Part shown: piece after piece, positions 8,476 through 15,667 of the stretch
How the letters are laid out: every line of letters starts with the position of its first letter
Position numbering within the stretch: the stretch's first letter is position 1
Program-made: the position numbers and the translations under genes
Notes under the pieces: generated by a model
Databases searched by the model: none
Told to the model about the DNA's origin: nothing
Seen by the model: only the letters and a program-made list of their open reading frames with translations
Assembly (NCBI RefSeq): GCF_910577125.1
Contig: NZ_CAJTMN010000022.1
Location: forward strand, 1 to 26,596
Length of the DNA: 26,596 nt
Source of the DNA: an uncultured Rikenella sp.
Lineage (GTDB): Bacteria > Bacteroidota > Bacteroidia > Bacteroidales > Rikenellaceae
Reading direction: 5' to 3'

Positions 8476-9513
8476 ATGTCATCCAACAAAGCCAAGACCG
8501 TACTCGTCGCCGGAGGCGCCGGGTACATCGGCACCCACACCGCCGTCGAACTGATCCGCGCGGGTTACGACGTCGTCATTGCCGATAACCTCTCGAACTC
8601 CGACCTCTCCGCCGTGAAAGGGGTGGAGGCGATCGTGGGGCATCCCGTGCCGTTCGTCCAGGTCGATTGCTGCGACCGTGAGGCGATGCGCCAGCAGGTT
8701 TTCAGCCGGTATGCGTTCGATTCGGTGATCCACTTCGCCGCCTACAAGGCTGTGGGCGAGTCGGTGGCCGAACCGCTCAAATACTTCCGCAATAATCTCG
8801 ACTCGCTGCTCACGGTGATGGCCCTGATGCAGGAGTTCGAAGTACCGAACCTCGTTTTTTCCTCCTCGGCGACGGTCTACGGCCAGCCCGAGGTGCTTCC
8901 GGCGACCGAACAGACGCCGCGCCAGCGGGCCAACTCGCCTTACGGCCTGACCAAGCAGATGAGCGAGGATATCATTCAGGATACGGTGGCGGCCGTACCG
9001 TTTTTCAAGGCGATCGCCCTGCGCTATTTCAACCCCATCGGGGCGCATCCGTCGGCTCTGATCGGCGAGCTGCCGAAAGGGGTGCCGAACAATCTGGTGC
9101 CGTTCATCACCCAGACGGCGGCCGGGATTCGGAAAGAGCTTTCGGTCTTCGGCGACGACTACGATACGCCGGACGGCTCGTGCCTGCGGGACTATATCGA
9201 CGTGGTGGATTTGGCGCGGGCGCATGTGGTGGCGGTGGATCGGATGGTCGGGGGACGATCGGCCGACCGGTTCGAGATTTTCAACATCGGAACCGGAACG
9301 CCGGTGTCGGTTTTGGAATTGGTGCGGCTGTTCGAAGAGGTGAACGGCGTGCCGGTGCCGCACCGGATTGCAGCGCGTCGGCCGGGCGACGTGGAGAAGA
9401 TCTGGGCCGCTACGGACAAGGCGAACAACGAGCTGGGCTGGCGTGCGGAACGGGAGCTGGGCGACACTCTGCGTGCGGCTTGGGCGTGGGAGAAACACGT
9501 GCGGGGGCTTTAG
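8476..9513 (+). CDS. galE: UDP-glucose 4-epimerase
   Basis: 345 aa, typical of GalE. It interconverts UDP-glucose and UDP-galactose with bound NAD. The Rossmann motif GGAGYIG is at 13-19. The serine of the SSSATVYG segment is near 130, and the catalytic YxxxK is Y156/K160 (SPYGLTK). The galactose-binding loop region follows (RYFNPIGAHPS). It begins 6 bp after pepT and is the last gene before a strong terminator. It could supply UDP-Gal to the nearby glycosyltransferase, which is inference. Confidence 0.96.
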   Translation: MSSNKAKTVLVAGGAGYIGTHTAVELIRAGYDVVIADNLSNSDLSAVKGVEAIVGHPVPFVQVDCCDREAMRQQVFSRYAFDSVIHFAAYKAVGESVAEPLKYFRNNLDSLLTVMALMQEFEVPNLVFSSSATVYGQPEVLPATEQTPRQRANSPYGLTKQMSEDIIQDTVAAVPFFKAIALRYFNPIGAHPSALIGELPKGVPNNLVPFITQTAAGIRKELSVFGDDYDTPDGSCLRDYIDVVDLARAHVVAVDRMVGGRSADRFEIFNIGTGTPVSVLELVRLFEEVNGVPVPHRIAARRPGDVEKIWAATDKANNELGWRAERELGDTLRAAWAWEKHVRGL

Positions 9514-9557
9514 TTTTTCTTTGGGTCTGGGTGTTTTTACCCGTTCAGCTTATTTTG

Positions 9558-9593
9558 TCCTTTGCGAGTTTTGGGGCTCGCAAAGGATTTTTT
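9558..9593 (+). terminator. Rho-independent terminator after galE
   Basis: An 11-bp perfect stem, TCCTTTGCGAG (9558-9568) with CTCGCAAAGGA (9577-9587), has an 8-nt loop and is followed by TTTTTT. It ends the hydG-to-galE strand run. Confidence 0.9.
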
Positions 9594-9646
9594 GTGTGGT
9601 GTGGTTAGGGGTTAGAGGCTGCCATTAAAAGACGCTGTGCGTCCGT

Positions 9647-9832
9647 TTATTCCGAGAGGCAACGCAACTGAAGACCGTTGGCCCGGCACGCTGTGCTGCT
9701 GGGATAGAGCCACGTCACGAGGAAATGCAAGTACATGCCATCGGTACCGCTGACCGTCGAAGACCAGCTGTAACCGCCGTTACCGACGACCCACAACGCA
9801 CCTTCAGCACTGCCGCGGTGGCCCGGGGCGGG
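9647..9832 (-). repeat. Cassette B: start-less C-terminal FISUMP/C-type-lectin-like coding segment
   Basis: 61 codons plus TAA on the minus strand, PAPGHRGSAEGALWVVG at the start, YSWSS in the middle and RANGLQLRCLSE at the end. Framework positions match the other five cassettes. It lies alone between the galE terminator and the DUF4831 gene, facing away from the latter. The long repeat block found beside A, C, D and E is absent. Only a short shared stretch (about 9604-9646, including TAGAGGCTGCCA) precedes its stop side. The in-frame codons before PAPG (PAAGSG) have no start codon near them. Confidence 0.8.
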
Positions 9833-9896
9833 GCCGGAACCCGCTGCAGGATGGATATTCTTGACCGCCCGAGGCGTATCGTTCCGAAAAAAAAAC

Positions 9897-9904
9897 TATT
9901 TTTG
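9897..9904 (+). promoter_or_regulatory. Possible -7 promoter box for the DUF4831 gene
   Basis: TATTTTTG fits TAnnTTTG and lies 45 bp before the ATG, inside the A-rich gap that follows cassette B. I saw no clear -33 TTTG at the expected spacing. Confidence 0.45.
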
Positions 9905-9949
9905 ACCGGTGATCTCCGGTTGGAGAAACCGGTATAAATCGAAAACAAG

Positions 9950-11017
9950 ATGAACAGCAAGACCTTTTTTCGGACAGTTTCGGCTGTCGTGTGCAGTTCC
10001 GTTGCAGCGTGGGCGGCTCCGGCGGCCGCTCAGGTGAGCGCCTTTCCGCAAGGCAGCGGGCCGGCCGCTATCGACGGCTACACCCTGCCGCGGACGGTGG
10101 TGACCGCCACGGTGGTGGTCGAACGCGAAGTGATTCTGCGCGGAACCTATGCCAAGTACGCCGCACAGTATCTCGGGATTTCCGGCGCCGCGATGAGCGA
10201 TAAGCAGAACTACCGGATCATTGATGCTTCGTTGGGCTATTACGAAGAGCCCGATCCCGCGCAGACCTATGCGCTGAATCGTTCCGTCGACCTCCAAAGC
10301 CGGGCATTCCACTGGCTTTCCGTCGGCCAGCCGCAACAGCCGCTGGTGGCCGATGCGAAGTTTCAGGATGCCGCCATGGGGAATAACAATCCCTTTACGG
10401 ACGTGAGCCTCAATCCGTTGTACGGCGCGACCGTGGAACGGAGCGGTCTGGCCGACGGCGAGAGCTTCGGCGAACTGCCCGTGAACCGGACCTCGATGGT
10501 GGAAAAGAGCACCGAACAGCTGGCGGCCGATGCGGCGAACGCGATTTTCACCCTGCGGAAACGGCGGTTCGACCTGGTGACCGGCGAGATGGGCGAACAT
10601 GTCTTCGGCGCCGGGCTGCCCGCCGCCCTGAAAGAGATCGACCGCCTGGAGGCCGAATACCTCTCCTTGTTCATCGGGAAACGCTATACCCAGCGGATCG
10701 TACGCACCTATTCGGTTTTGCCGTCGGACAAAGGAACCGCGATCGTGTGTCGGTTCTCGCCCACGAAAGGAGTGGTGCCCGATACCGATCTTTCGGGGCG
10801 GCCGCTGGTGATCGAGATGACGGCCGAAGGGGCCGGAACGGCGGGAAACGCTGCTCGCGGAACCGTCGGGAACGCTAAGAAAGGGAGTGCGAACCTGCCG
10901 TATCGTATTCCGTCGGTTCAGATCGTTAAACTGGTCGATGGCACCGAGGAGCTGGCCCGGGAACGGATTCCGGTGTTCCAGATGGGTACCTTCGCTTCGG
11001 CACAGGTCGTGTATTGA
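9950..11017 (+). CDS. DUF4831 family exported protein
   Basis: 355 aa. A signal peptide (about 1-28, ending AAPAAAQ) implies export to the periplasm or outer surface. The mature part begins with a segment on TLPRTVVTATVVVEREVILRG and contains YAKYAAQYLG, both characteristic of the Bacteroidetes DUF4831 family, whose function is unknown. A linker rich in G, A, T and N at about 288-315 looks low-complexity. folP starts 20 bp downstream and is probably co-transcribed. Family recognition is by motif memory. Confidence 0.85.
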   Translation: MNSKTFFRTVSAVVCSSVAAWAAPAAAQVSAFPQGSGPAAIDGYTLPRTVVTATVVVEREVILRGTYAKYAAQYLGISGAAMSDKQNYRIIDASLGYYEEPDPAQTYALNRSVDLQSRAFHWLSVGQPQQPLVADAKFQDAAMGNNNPFTDVSLNPLYGATVERSGLADGESFGELPVNRTSMVEKSTEQLAADAANAIFTLRKRRFDLVTGEMGEHVFGAGLPAALKEIDRLEAEYLSLFIGKRYTQRIVRTYSVLPSDKGTAIVCRFSPTKGVVPDTDLSGRPLVIEMTAEGAGTAGNAARGTVGNAKKGSANLPYRIPSVQIVKLVDGTEELARERIPVFQMGTFASAQVVY

Positions 11018-11037
11018 TTCCTCTCTGCAGCAACGCG

Positions 11038-11895
11038 ATGGAGATCAACATAGGCGGCCGGCTGTGGTCGGCCGGGCCGGAGCGGCCGCGGGTGATGGGG
11101 ATTGTGAACGCCACCCCGGACTCGTTTTTCGAGGGCAGCCGGCGGCAGAGCGAAACCGAAATTGCCCGCGCAGCCGAACAGGCCTTGCGCGACGGGGCCG
11201 ACATGCTGGATGTGGGCGGCTATTCGTCGCGTCCGGGAGCCGATGACGTGCCCGAAACCGAGGAACTCGCCCGGCTGGATCGTGCGTTGCGTGCGGTGCG
11301 CGAGGCGGTCGGCCCGGATTTCCCGCTTTCGGTCGACACCTTTCGGTCGGGAGTCGTACGGCGGCTTTATGACCGGTACGGTGCGTTCGTCGTGAACGAC
11401 ATCTCGGCCGGCGGGCTCGATCCGCAGATGCTTCGGACGGTGGGCGAGTTGAGGTTGCCCTATATCGCCATGCACATGCGCGGGACGCCGCAGACGATGG
11501 CCTCGCAGACCGATTATCCGGCGGAGGGCGGGGGCGTTGTGGGAGACGTATTGCGTTATTTTGTGCGGAAAGTCGCGCAGTGTCGCGAAGCGGGGATTGT
11601 GGATTTGATCTTGGATCCGGGTTTCGGTTTTGCGAAGAGCGTGGCGCAGAATTTCGAACTGTTGAGACGGATGAATGAGCTTTCGGTCTTCGGGTTGCCG
11701 ATTCTGGCGGGTTTGTCTCGTAAGAGTCTGATATGGCGTACGCTGGGAACCACGCCTGCCGAGGCGTTGAACGGAACGTCGGTGCTGAACGTCGAGGCAC
11801 TGCGGCAAGGCGCTGCGATTCTGCGGGTGCATGATGTGCGCGAAGCGGTCGAGACGGTTCGTCTGGTTCGGGTCTGTTCCGGTTACGCGGAGTGA
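11038..11895 (+). CDS. folP: Dihydropteroate synthase
   Basis: 285 aa. It joins p-aminobenzoate to the pterin diphosphate in folate synthesis and is the sulfonamide target. Family motifs in order: MGIVNATPDSFFEGSR near 20-35, DMLDVGGYSSRPGAD near 57-71, SVDTF near 100, NDISAGG near 120, MHMRGTPQTMA near 143, DPGFGFAKS near 189, GLSRKSLI near 221. The ATG at 11038 leaves a short N-terminus as usual. A TTG at 11014 overlapping the previous stop is possible but less likely. The sequence looks intact. Confidence 0.95.
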   Translation: MEINIGGRLWSAGPERPRVMGIVNATPDSFFEGSRRQSETEIARAAEQALRDGADMLDVGGYSSRPGADDVPETEELARLDRALRAVREAVGPDFPLSVDTFRSGVVRRLYDRYGAFVVNDISAGGLDPQMLRTVGELRLPYIAMHMRGTPQTMASQTDYPAEGGGVVGDVLRYFVRKVAQCREAGIVDLILDPGFGFAKSVAQNFELLRRMNELSVFGLPILAGLSRKSLIWRTLGTTPAEALNGTSVLNVEALRQGAAILRVHDVREAVETVRLVRVCSGYAE

Positions 11896-11950
11896 GGGTG
11901 GCGTGTTTCGGTATAGGCGCCGCAGTGTGTGTGCCCGAAGCCTGAGTCCT

Positions 11951-11976
11951 GCGGAGCCTAAGGCGTAGCGTAGCTA
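11951..11976 (+). repeat. 26-bp element end motif, copy 1
   Basis: It starts GCGGAGCCTAAGGCG and ends GTAGCTA. It is identical over 26 bp to 14564-14589 and occurs inverted with 3 mismatches at 26456-26481. A short hairpin follows within about 20 bp here and near the inverted copy. Confidence 0.85.
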
Positions 11977-11992
11977 TCATAAAGTTTCTTTG

Positions 11993-12016
11993 GTTCTTTC
12001 TGTTCACAGAAAGAAC
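11993..12016. repeat. Hairpin adjoining the end motif
   Basis: GTTCTTTCTG (11993-12002) pairs perfectly with CAGAAAGAAC (12007-12016) around a TTCA loop. Its counterpart near the inverted end motif is 26416-26439, with different bases. Confidence 0.75.
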
Positions 12017-12032
12017 AGTACCCTCAAACCAA

Positions 12033-12108
12033 CCGCGCGCCACGCCTTAGAAGGGAAATCGTTCAAACACGTAGTCGTGTTTGAACAAGATTTCTCCCAG
12101 GCGCGCGG
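12033..12108. repeat. Nested hairpin H2
   Basis: Outer stem CCGCGCGCC (12033-12041) pairs with 12100-12108. Middle stem GAAATC (12055-12060) pairs with 12089-12094. Inner 11-bp stem GTTCAAACACG (12061-12071) pairs with 12076-12086 around TAGT. Confidence 0.85.
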
Positions 12109-12143
12109 ACAGAATTTGATACCGTTGCCCGCCCGCCCCAAAG

Positions 12144-12189
12144 GGCATATTCTGCCGATTGGCGATGAGCCAATTCGGCAAGAATTGCC
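12144..12189. repeat. Imperfect hairpin H9
   Basis: TGCCGATTGGC (12153-12163) pairs with 12169-12180 with one bulged base around a GATGA loop. Flanking bases 12144-12152 pair loosely with 12181-12189. This looks like a degenerate member of the hairpin family. Confidence 0.55.
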
Positions 12190-12219
12190 GCGGACGACTG
12201 AAAAAAGAGCGTTAAGACC

Positions 12220-12294
12220 CGCGCGCCACGCCTTAAGAGGCGATTCAACTCTTTCGGCGACAAGCCGAAAGAGAATGAATCTCCTCGGCGCGCG
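12220..12294. repeat. Nested hairpin H3
   Basis: Outer stem CGCGCGCC (12220-12227) pairs with 12287-12294. Middle GATTCA (12242-12247) pairs with 12276-12281. Inner CTCTTTCGGC (12249-12258) pairs perfectly with 12264-12273. The inner stem is the same as that of H8. Confidence 0.85.
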
Positions 12295-12470
12295 AACAGA
12301 GAACGGGGTGCGGCAAACCAGTAAGCGATACGCAGTATCGCTCCGTCCCGCCGGGGCGCCCACCGGGCGTTTTATTGGGGCTCTCTTGGCCTTATTAGCC
12401 GGTCGCCGCCCGCGTAGGGCAGTTCTATCCTGTTAGGGTAGAGGCGGCCAATTGGGAGTGCGGCACGCAC

Positions 12471-12541
12471 CGCCCGCCCGCCAAAAGAGGGATTTCACTC
12501 GTTTTGCGATGAGCAAAATCGAGATGAAATCCCAGCGGGCG
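12471..12541. repeat. Nested hairpin H4
   Basis: Outer CGCCCGC (12471-12477) pairs with 12535-12541. Middle GGGATTTCA (12489-12497) pairs with 12525-12533. Inner CTCGTTTTGC (12498-12507) pairs with 12514-12523 with one bulged base. The outer stem differs from the CGCGCGCC type yet still pairs. Confidence 0.75.
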
Positions 12542-12862
12542 ACGGGAAAATGCGGCGGAGCGACAGCGGAGCCGCATGGGCTGACACGGGGGCGGAGAAT
12601 CGGGCCGCGACTTGGGGCGGGCTTGTAGGCTGTGAATTGTGCAGCTCGTCGCCAGCGGAGGCGCAACGAGCTCCGACGAGTTGCAGCCCGCCGCGTGGGG
12701 TGGCGGCGAACTGCGCGCCCCGAAGGGGCGCAGGGTTTCTACCTCGTTTTTGTCCGCGATTTTTGTCCGCGCGCCACGACGCGAACGCGTCGGCCAAGCG
12801 GGTCCCACGTCCCGTGGACGGGGCGATGCTTGCGTTTCGCTGCGGCAGCCTCTACCTTCTGT

Positions 12863-13048
12863 TTATTCCGAGAGGCAACGCAACTGATAACTGTAGCCGC
12901 GGTAGTGCACGTAGCTGGGGCCGAGTTCTGTCGAGCGGAAAAGCAAAAACACACAATAAGTCCCGTTGACAGCAGACGACCAACTGTACCCATAGTTACC
13001 CACACCCAATAGCGCGCCCTCACCGTAGTCGCGGAAGCCCGGGGCGGG
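12863..13048 (-). repeat. Cassette C: start-less C-terminal FISUMP/C-type-lectin-like coding segment
   Basis: 61 codons plus TAA: PAPGFRDYGEGALLGVG, then YSWSSAVNG, ending YRGYSYQLRCLSE. Its PAPG end is only 33 bp before the ATG of the GIN-domain gene, which faces the other way. No start codon or N-terminal domain belongs to it. It closes repeat element C. Confidence 0.8.
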
Positions 13049-13067
13049 AAAGTAAGATTAAACAAAA

Positions 13068-13073
13068 AAGGAG
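13068..13073 (+). promoter_or_regulatory. Shine-Dalgarno-like site for the GIN-domain gene
   Basis: AAGGAG lies 8 bp before the ATG at 13082. Such a clear site is uncommon in this window and supports that start. Confidence 0.6.
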
Positions 13074-13081
13074 ATCAATCC

Positions 13082-13939
13082 ATGAAAAAACTGTTTTCAT
13101 TGTTCGGAAATCGTATGACCTGTGTGCTCTGCGGCTGGTTGCTCGCCATGCCTATGTCTGCAGGAGCCCAGGAGAGCGTGACGATCGAAAAATATACAGA
13201 CAAACCGATTCGGGGAGTGATTGTCGCCGGCGCATTCGACCTGCAGGTGCAGCAGGCCGATGGCCCGTCGAAAACGGTGGGAGCCCGGGTGGAAATCCTG
13301 CGCGAGCTGGAAGACAAACTGGTCTTCGAATACACCGAGGAGGGATTCGTCCGGCTGGCATTCAAGAACGACATGAGTAAATATTTCACCGGAAGCAAAA
13401 AGAAACCCCAGGCCTGGGTGACCGTTTCGGAACTCACTTACCTGAGCGCTACGGGGGCTTCGACGGTGGTCGGCACCGGGCGTTGCTCCACCTCCGGCAA
13501 ACTGCGGCTGATGACCTCCGGGAATGCTTCGGTCAACCTGCTCAGCTGTGCGGCCGGCGAGCTCGACCTCGAAGCGTCGGGAACATCGGATTTGAGCGAT
13601 GTGAAACTCGCCGCGACCGGGGTGACGACGATCGAAACCAGCGGAACGGCAAAAGTGAAAGGCGAATTGCGGACGGAAAAGATGACCCTCTGCATGTCCG
13701 GAGTGTCGGGTGTCGTCTTGTCCGGTTCGGCGACCGAGGCCGAATGGAAAGTGGGCGGTACCTCGTCGGCCGATCTGGAACGGTTCGAGACCGGACGCGT
13801 GACGGCCGAAGTTTCCGGAATGGGGCAGGTGAAGGCTTGCGTCACCGGAGAAGGTACGGCACAAGTGAGTACCATGGGCTCGTTCCGATATACCGGGGAC
13901 GGAAAGGTGACCGGCAAGGGAGTCAAACGGCTCGATTGA
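13082..13939 (+). CDS. Exported GIN-domain (DUF2807) protein
   Basis: 285 aa. A signal peptide (about 1-30, ending SAGAQ) is followed by the GIN/DUF2807 region, a right-handed beta-helix-like fold described as a putative adhesin head. The pattern of repeating short strands is clear: LSATGASTVVGTG, LMTSGNASVNL, LEASGTSDLSD, IETSGTAKVKG, CMSGVSGVVLSG, AEVSGMGQVKA. The segment FDLQVQQADG near the front corresponds to the usual opening of the domain. It is probably periplasmic or surface exposed, and its function in this organism is unknown. Only 33 bp separate its ATG from cassette C, so the cassette or repeat element may carry its promoter. Confidence 0.88.
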   Translation: MKKLFSLFGNRMTCVLCGWLLAMPMSAGAQESVTIEKYTDKPIRGVIVAGAFDLQVQQADGPSKTVGARVEILRELEDKLVFEYTEEGFVRLAFKNDMSKYFTGSKKKPQAWVTVSELTYLSATGASTVVGTGRCSTSGKLRLMTSGNASVNLLSCAAGELDLEASGTSDLSDVKLAATGVTTIETSGTAKVKGELRTEKMTLCMSGVSGVVLSGSATEAEWKVGGTSSADLERFETGRVTAEVSGMGQVKACVTGEGTAQVSTMGSFRYTGDGKVTGKGVKRLD

Positions 13940-13983
13940 CCGGGGGTGTCCGAATCCCGGAAATGTTCCGCGCATCGGCCGGA

Positions 13984-14015
13984 TTTGCAGTTCTGGATAA
14001 TAAATCCTATCTTTG
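13984..14015 (+). promoter_or_regulatory. Bacteroidetes-type promoter for the L31 gene
   Basis: TTTG (13984-13987), a 20-bp spacer and TATCTTTG (14008-14015) match the -33 TTTG / -7 TAnnTTTG consensus with correct spacing. This is the best promoter in the window and supports assignment to the Bacteroidetes. The ATG is 51 bp after the -7 box. Confidence 0.8.
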
Positions 14016-14065
14016 CCCCGCGAAAGCATCAAAGCACATCAACCTAACGTTAAACAATACGCACA

Positions 14066-14335
14066 ATGAAAGAAGGATTGCACCCGGAAGGGTATCGTAT
14101 CGTGGCATTCAAAGATATGTCCAACGATCAGGTCTTTTTGTGCCGGTCCGCCGTGAATACGAAAGAGACGATCGAAATCGACGGCGAAACCTATCCCGTC
14201 TACAAGATGGAAATCTCCAGCTCGTCGCACCCGTTCTATACCGGGAAACAGACGCTGGTGGATACCGCAGGACGTGTCGATAAGTTCATGAGCCGGTATC
14301 AGAAACACTACGATAAACGGAACGCGAATAAATAG
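14066..14335 (+). CDS. rpmE2: Ribosomal protein L31 type B
   Basis: 89 aa, a component of the large ribosomal subunit. It starts MKEGLHPEGYRIVAFKDMSND, and the C-terminal half has SSSHPFYTGKQ and GRVDKFMSRYQKHY, both typical of the longer type B form. The CxxC zinc ligands of type A are missing, as expected for a zinc-independent paralogue; only one cysteine is present. It is monocistronic, with its own promoter upstream and a terminator 58 bp downstream. Confidence 0.97.
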   Translation: MKEGLHPEGYRIVAFKDMSNDQVFLCRSAVNTKETIEIDGETYPVYKMEISSSSHPFYTGKQTLVDTAGRVDKFMSRYQKHYDKRNANK

Positions 14336-14392
14336 TTTTTTATCTCGTTTGATTCTTTCGGGAGGCCTCGGTCTGTCCGAAGAGGAGATCGC

Positions 14393-14427
14393 CGCTGATT
14401 GTCTTTCGAGACAGTCAGCGGTTTTTT
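14393..14427 (+). terminator. Rho-independent terminator after L31
   Basis: CGCTGATTGTCT (14393-14404) pairs with AGACAGTCAGCG (14409-14420) with one G-T pair, closed by a stable TTCG loop and followed by GTTTTTTG. Confidence 0.93.
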
Positions 14428-14563
14428 GTTTTGCAGATGGGGGTATTTGATGCCATATTTTCGGGCCGGCGCCAGTTGGTGCGTTTGTGTCACAGAAAAT
14501 GGGCGAAGAGTTGGGTTAACACAGTCATTCGCCTACCGCGGGCGCGCGATAAAAGTAAGGATT

Positions 14564-14589
14564 GCGGAGCCTAAGGCGTAGCGTAGCTA
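14564..14589 (+). repeat. 26-bp element end motif, copy 2
   Basis: Identical to 11951-11976 over 26 bp and in the same orientation, beginning GCGGAGCCTAAGGCG. Confidence 0.85.
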
Positions 14590-14794
14590 ACTAAAAGTTT
14601 ACCTAAGGGTTTCCTCCTCGCCGCTCGTCAATGTGCAAACTGCGTTTGCATTGCACTCGCTGGCAGCGTCGGTTTTGGTGCCGCTTTTTTCAACCGAGCA
14701 GCGTTCCGAGACCAAAGCCGCTTGCGAGCTTTGGCGAGGTAGTGCGAGGAAGGCGAAGCCAACAAGCGGCAGTTCCGTCCGGCACGGAGCTCGA

Positions 14795-14869
14795 CGCGCG
14801 CCGACGCCTTGAGAGGAAAATCGTCAAAATGTGTCGGCACATTTTGACTGGATTTCCCAAAGGCGCGCG
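14795..14869. repeat. Nested hairpin H5
   Basis: Outer CGCGCGCC (14795-14802) pairs with 14862-14869. Middle GGAAAATC (14815-14822) pairs with 14851-14858 with one mismatch. Inner 11-bp GTCAAAATGTG (14823-14833) pairs perfectly with 14838-14848 around TCGG. Confidence 0.85.
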
Positions 14870-14890
14870 ACAAAGGAGGAGAAATAAAAC

Positions 14891-14966
14891 CCGCGCGCGA
14901 TCGCTGGAGTAGGAAATCATTCAAACGCGTACCACGCGTTTGAATAAGATTTCCGTCAGCGCGCGG
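14891..14966. repeat. Nested hairpin H6
   Basis: Outer CCGCGCGC (14891-14898) pairs with 14959-14966. Middle GGAAATC (14912-14918) pairs with 14948-14954. Inner 12-bp ATTCAAACGCGT (14919-14930) pairs perfectly with 14934-14945. Confidence 0.85.
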
Positions 14967-15190
14967 AAAAACGTGGCGGAGCGATAGCGGAGCCGCAGTG
15001 AGGTAGACACGGGGCGGAGAGTTGGGTGGGGCTTGGGGCTGTAGTTTGGGCCGAGCTTTTGCGACCCTTCAGGGTCGCGCGGGCCGGACGCCTCCCCTCG
15101 GGAGGCCCGCAACACGCCGCTCTCGCGTCGAGAATTGCGGTCTCTCCCGGACGCCCGACCCGCTCCAGCACTACTACTTTGGGTGTTTCT

Positions 15191-15268
15191 CCCGCGCGCT
15201 GGCGGAAATCCTGTTGGAACAATTCACCATTGTTCTAACGATTTCCTACTCCAGCAGTCGCGCGCGGG
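15191..15268. repeat. Nested hairpin H7
   Basis: Outer CCCGCGCGC (15191-15199) pairs with 15260-15268. Middle GGAAATC (15204-15210) pairs with 15240-15246. Inner GTTGGAACAAT (15213-15223) pairs with 15229-15239 with one G-T pair. Confidence 0.85.
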
Positions 15269-15416
15269 GAGAGCTTTGTTTGCATTTTTCCCTCTTCAGG
15301 CGTCGGCGCGCGGTCGAGCTTTGAGCCGGACGGAACTGCCCTACGCGGGCGGCGTCCGGGTGACCCCGGCGGGACGGAGCGATGCTTGCGCATCGCTAAG
15401 GCCGCCTCGCCCCCGT

Positions 15417-15602
15417 TTATTCCGAGAGGCAACGCAACTGAAAACCGTGGCCGCGGCGGTCCGAGCTGCTGGTGCTGAGGCCCTGCGAATACAAATTCAA
15501 GTCCAGGCCGTAGATACCACCCGTAGTGAAAGACCAGCTGAACCCGTTGTTGCCGACGTGCACCGGATCGCCCGAGTTCGAATAGCGGTTGCCCGGGGCG
15601 GG
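15417..15602 (-). repeat. Cassette D: start-less C-terminal FISUMP/C-type-lectin-like coding segment
   Basis: 61 codons plus TAA: PAPGNRYSNSGD, then VGNNGFSWSFT, ending RRGHGFQLRCLSE. It shares the block IYGLDL and the block DRRxHGFQLRCLSE with cassette E, while other parts differ. It sits 65 bp before the nitroreductase gene, which faces the opposite way. Confidence 0.8.
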
Positions 15603-15633
15603 GAAAGTGTGTCGGAAGTGTGTCCGGATTCGC

Positions 15634-15641
15634 TATCTTTG
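15634..15641 (+). promoter_or_regulatory. -7 promoter box for the ferredoxin-nitroreductase gene
   Basis: TATCTTTG is an exact TAnnTTTG match, 26 bp before the ATG and 32 bp beyond cassette D. A matching -33 box is not obvious. Confidence 0.55.
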
Positions 15642-15667
15642 TCAAAAACACACGAAAAACGACCGGG

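Larger units (their letters stand above)
11951..13048. repeat. Composite repeat element C (about 1.1 kb), non-coding apart from cassette C
   Basis: It begins at the 26-bp end motif and ends at the PAPG end of cassette C. Between these are five stem-loops of related design and further shared modules: GCGGCGGAGCGACAGCGGAG at 12552 (also near 14975 and 19790), and a G+C-rich stretch at 12640-12730 that resembles 20240-20285. Open frames here have no family signal and follow the repeat structure, so I call no gene. It occupies most of the 1186-bp gap between folP and the GIN-domain gene. Confidence 0.75.
14564..15602. repeat. Composite repeat element D (about 1.04 kb), non-coding apart from cassette D
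   Basis: It has the same overall order as element C: the 26-bp end motif, several nested hairpins, the shared 29-bp module at 14975-15003, then a cassette at the right end. Positions about 15018-15090 match about 20158-20230, including a small hairpin GCGACCCT/AGGGTCGC at 15061-15078. Positions about 15340-15405 match 393-460 before cassette A. No gene is supported here. The 130 bp between the L31 terminator and 14564 hold nothing I recognise. Confidence 0.75.

Noticed and set aside
12550..12969. Open frames in the repeat blocks (also around 12004-12436, 14631-14912, 15022-15324 and 20044-20409)
   Set aside because: They overlap hairpins and shared modules, have shadow-like composition and match no family. 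Equivalent frames are not kept between copies.
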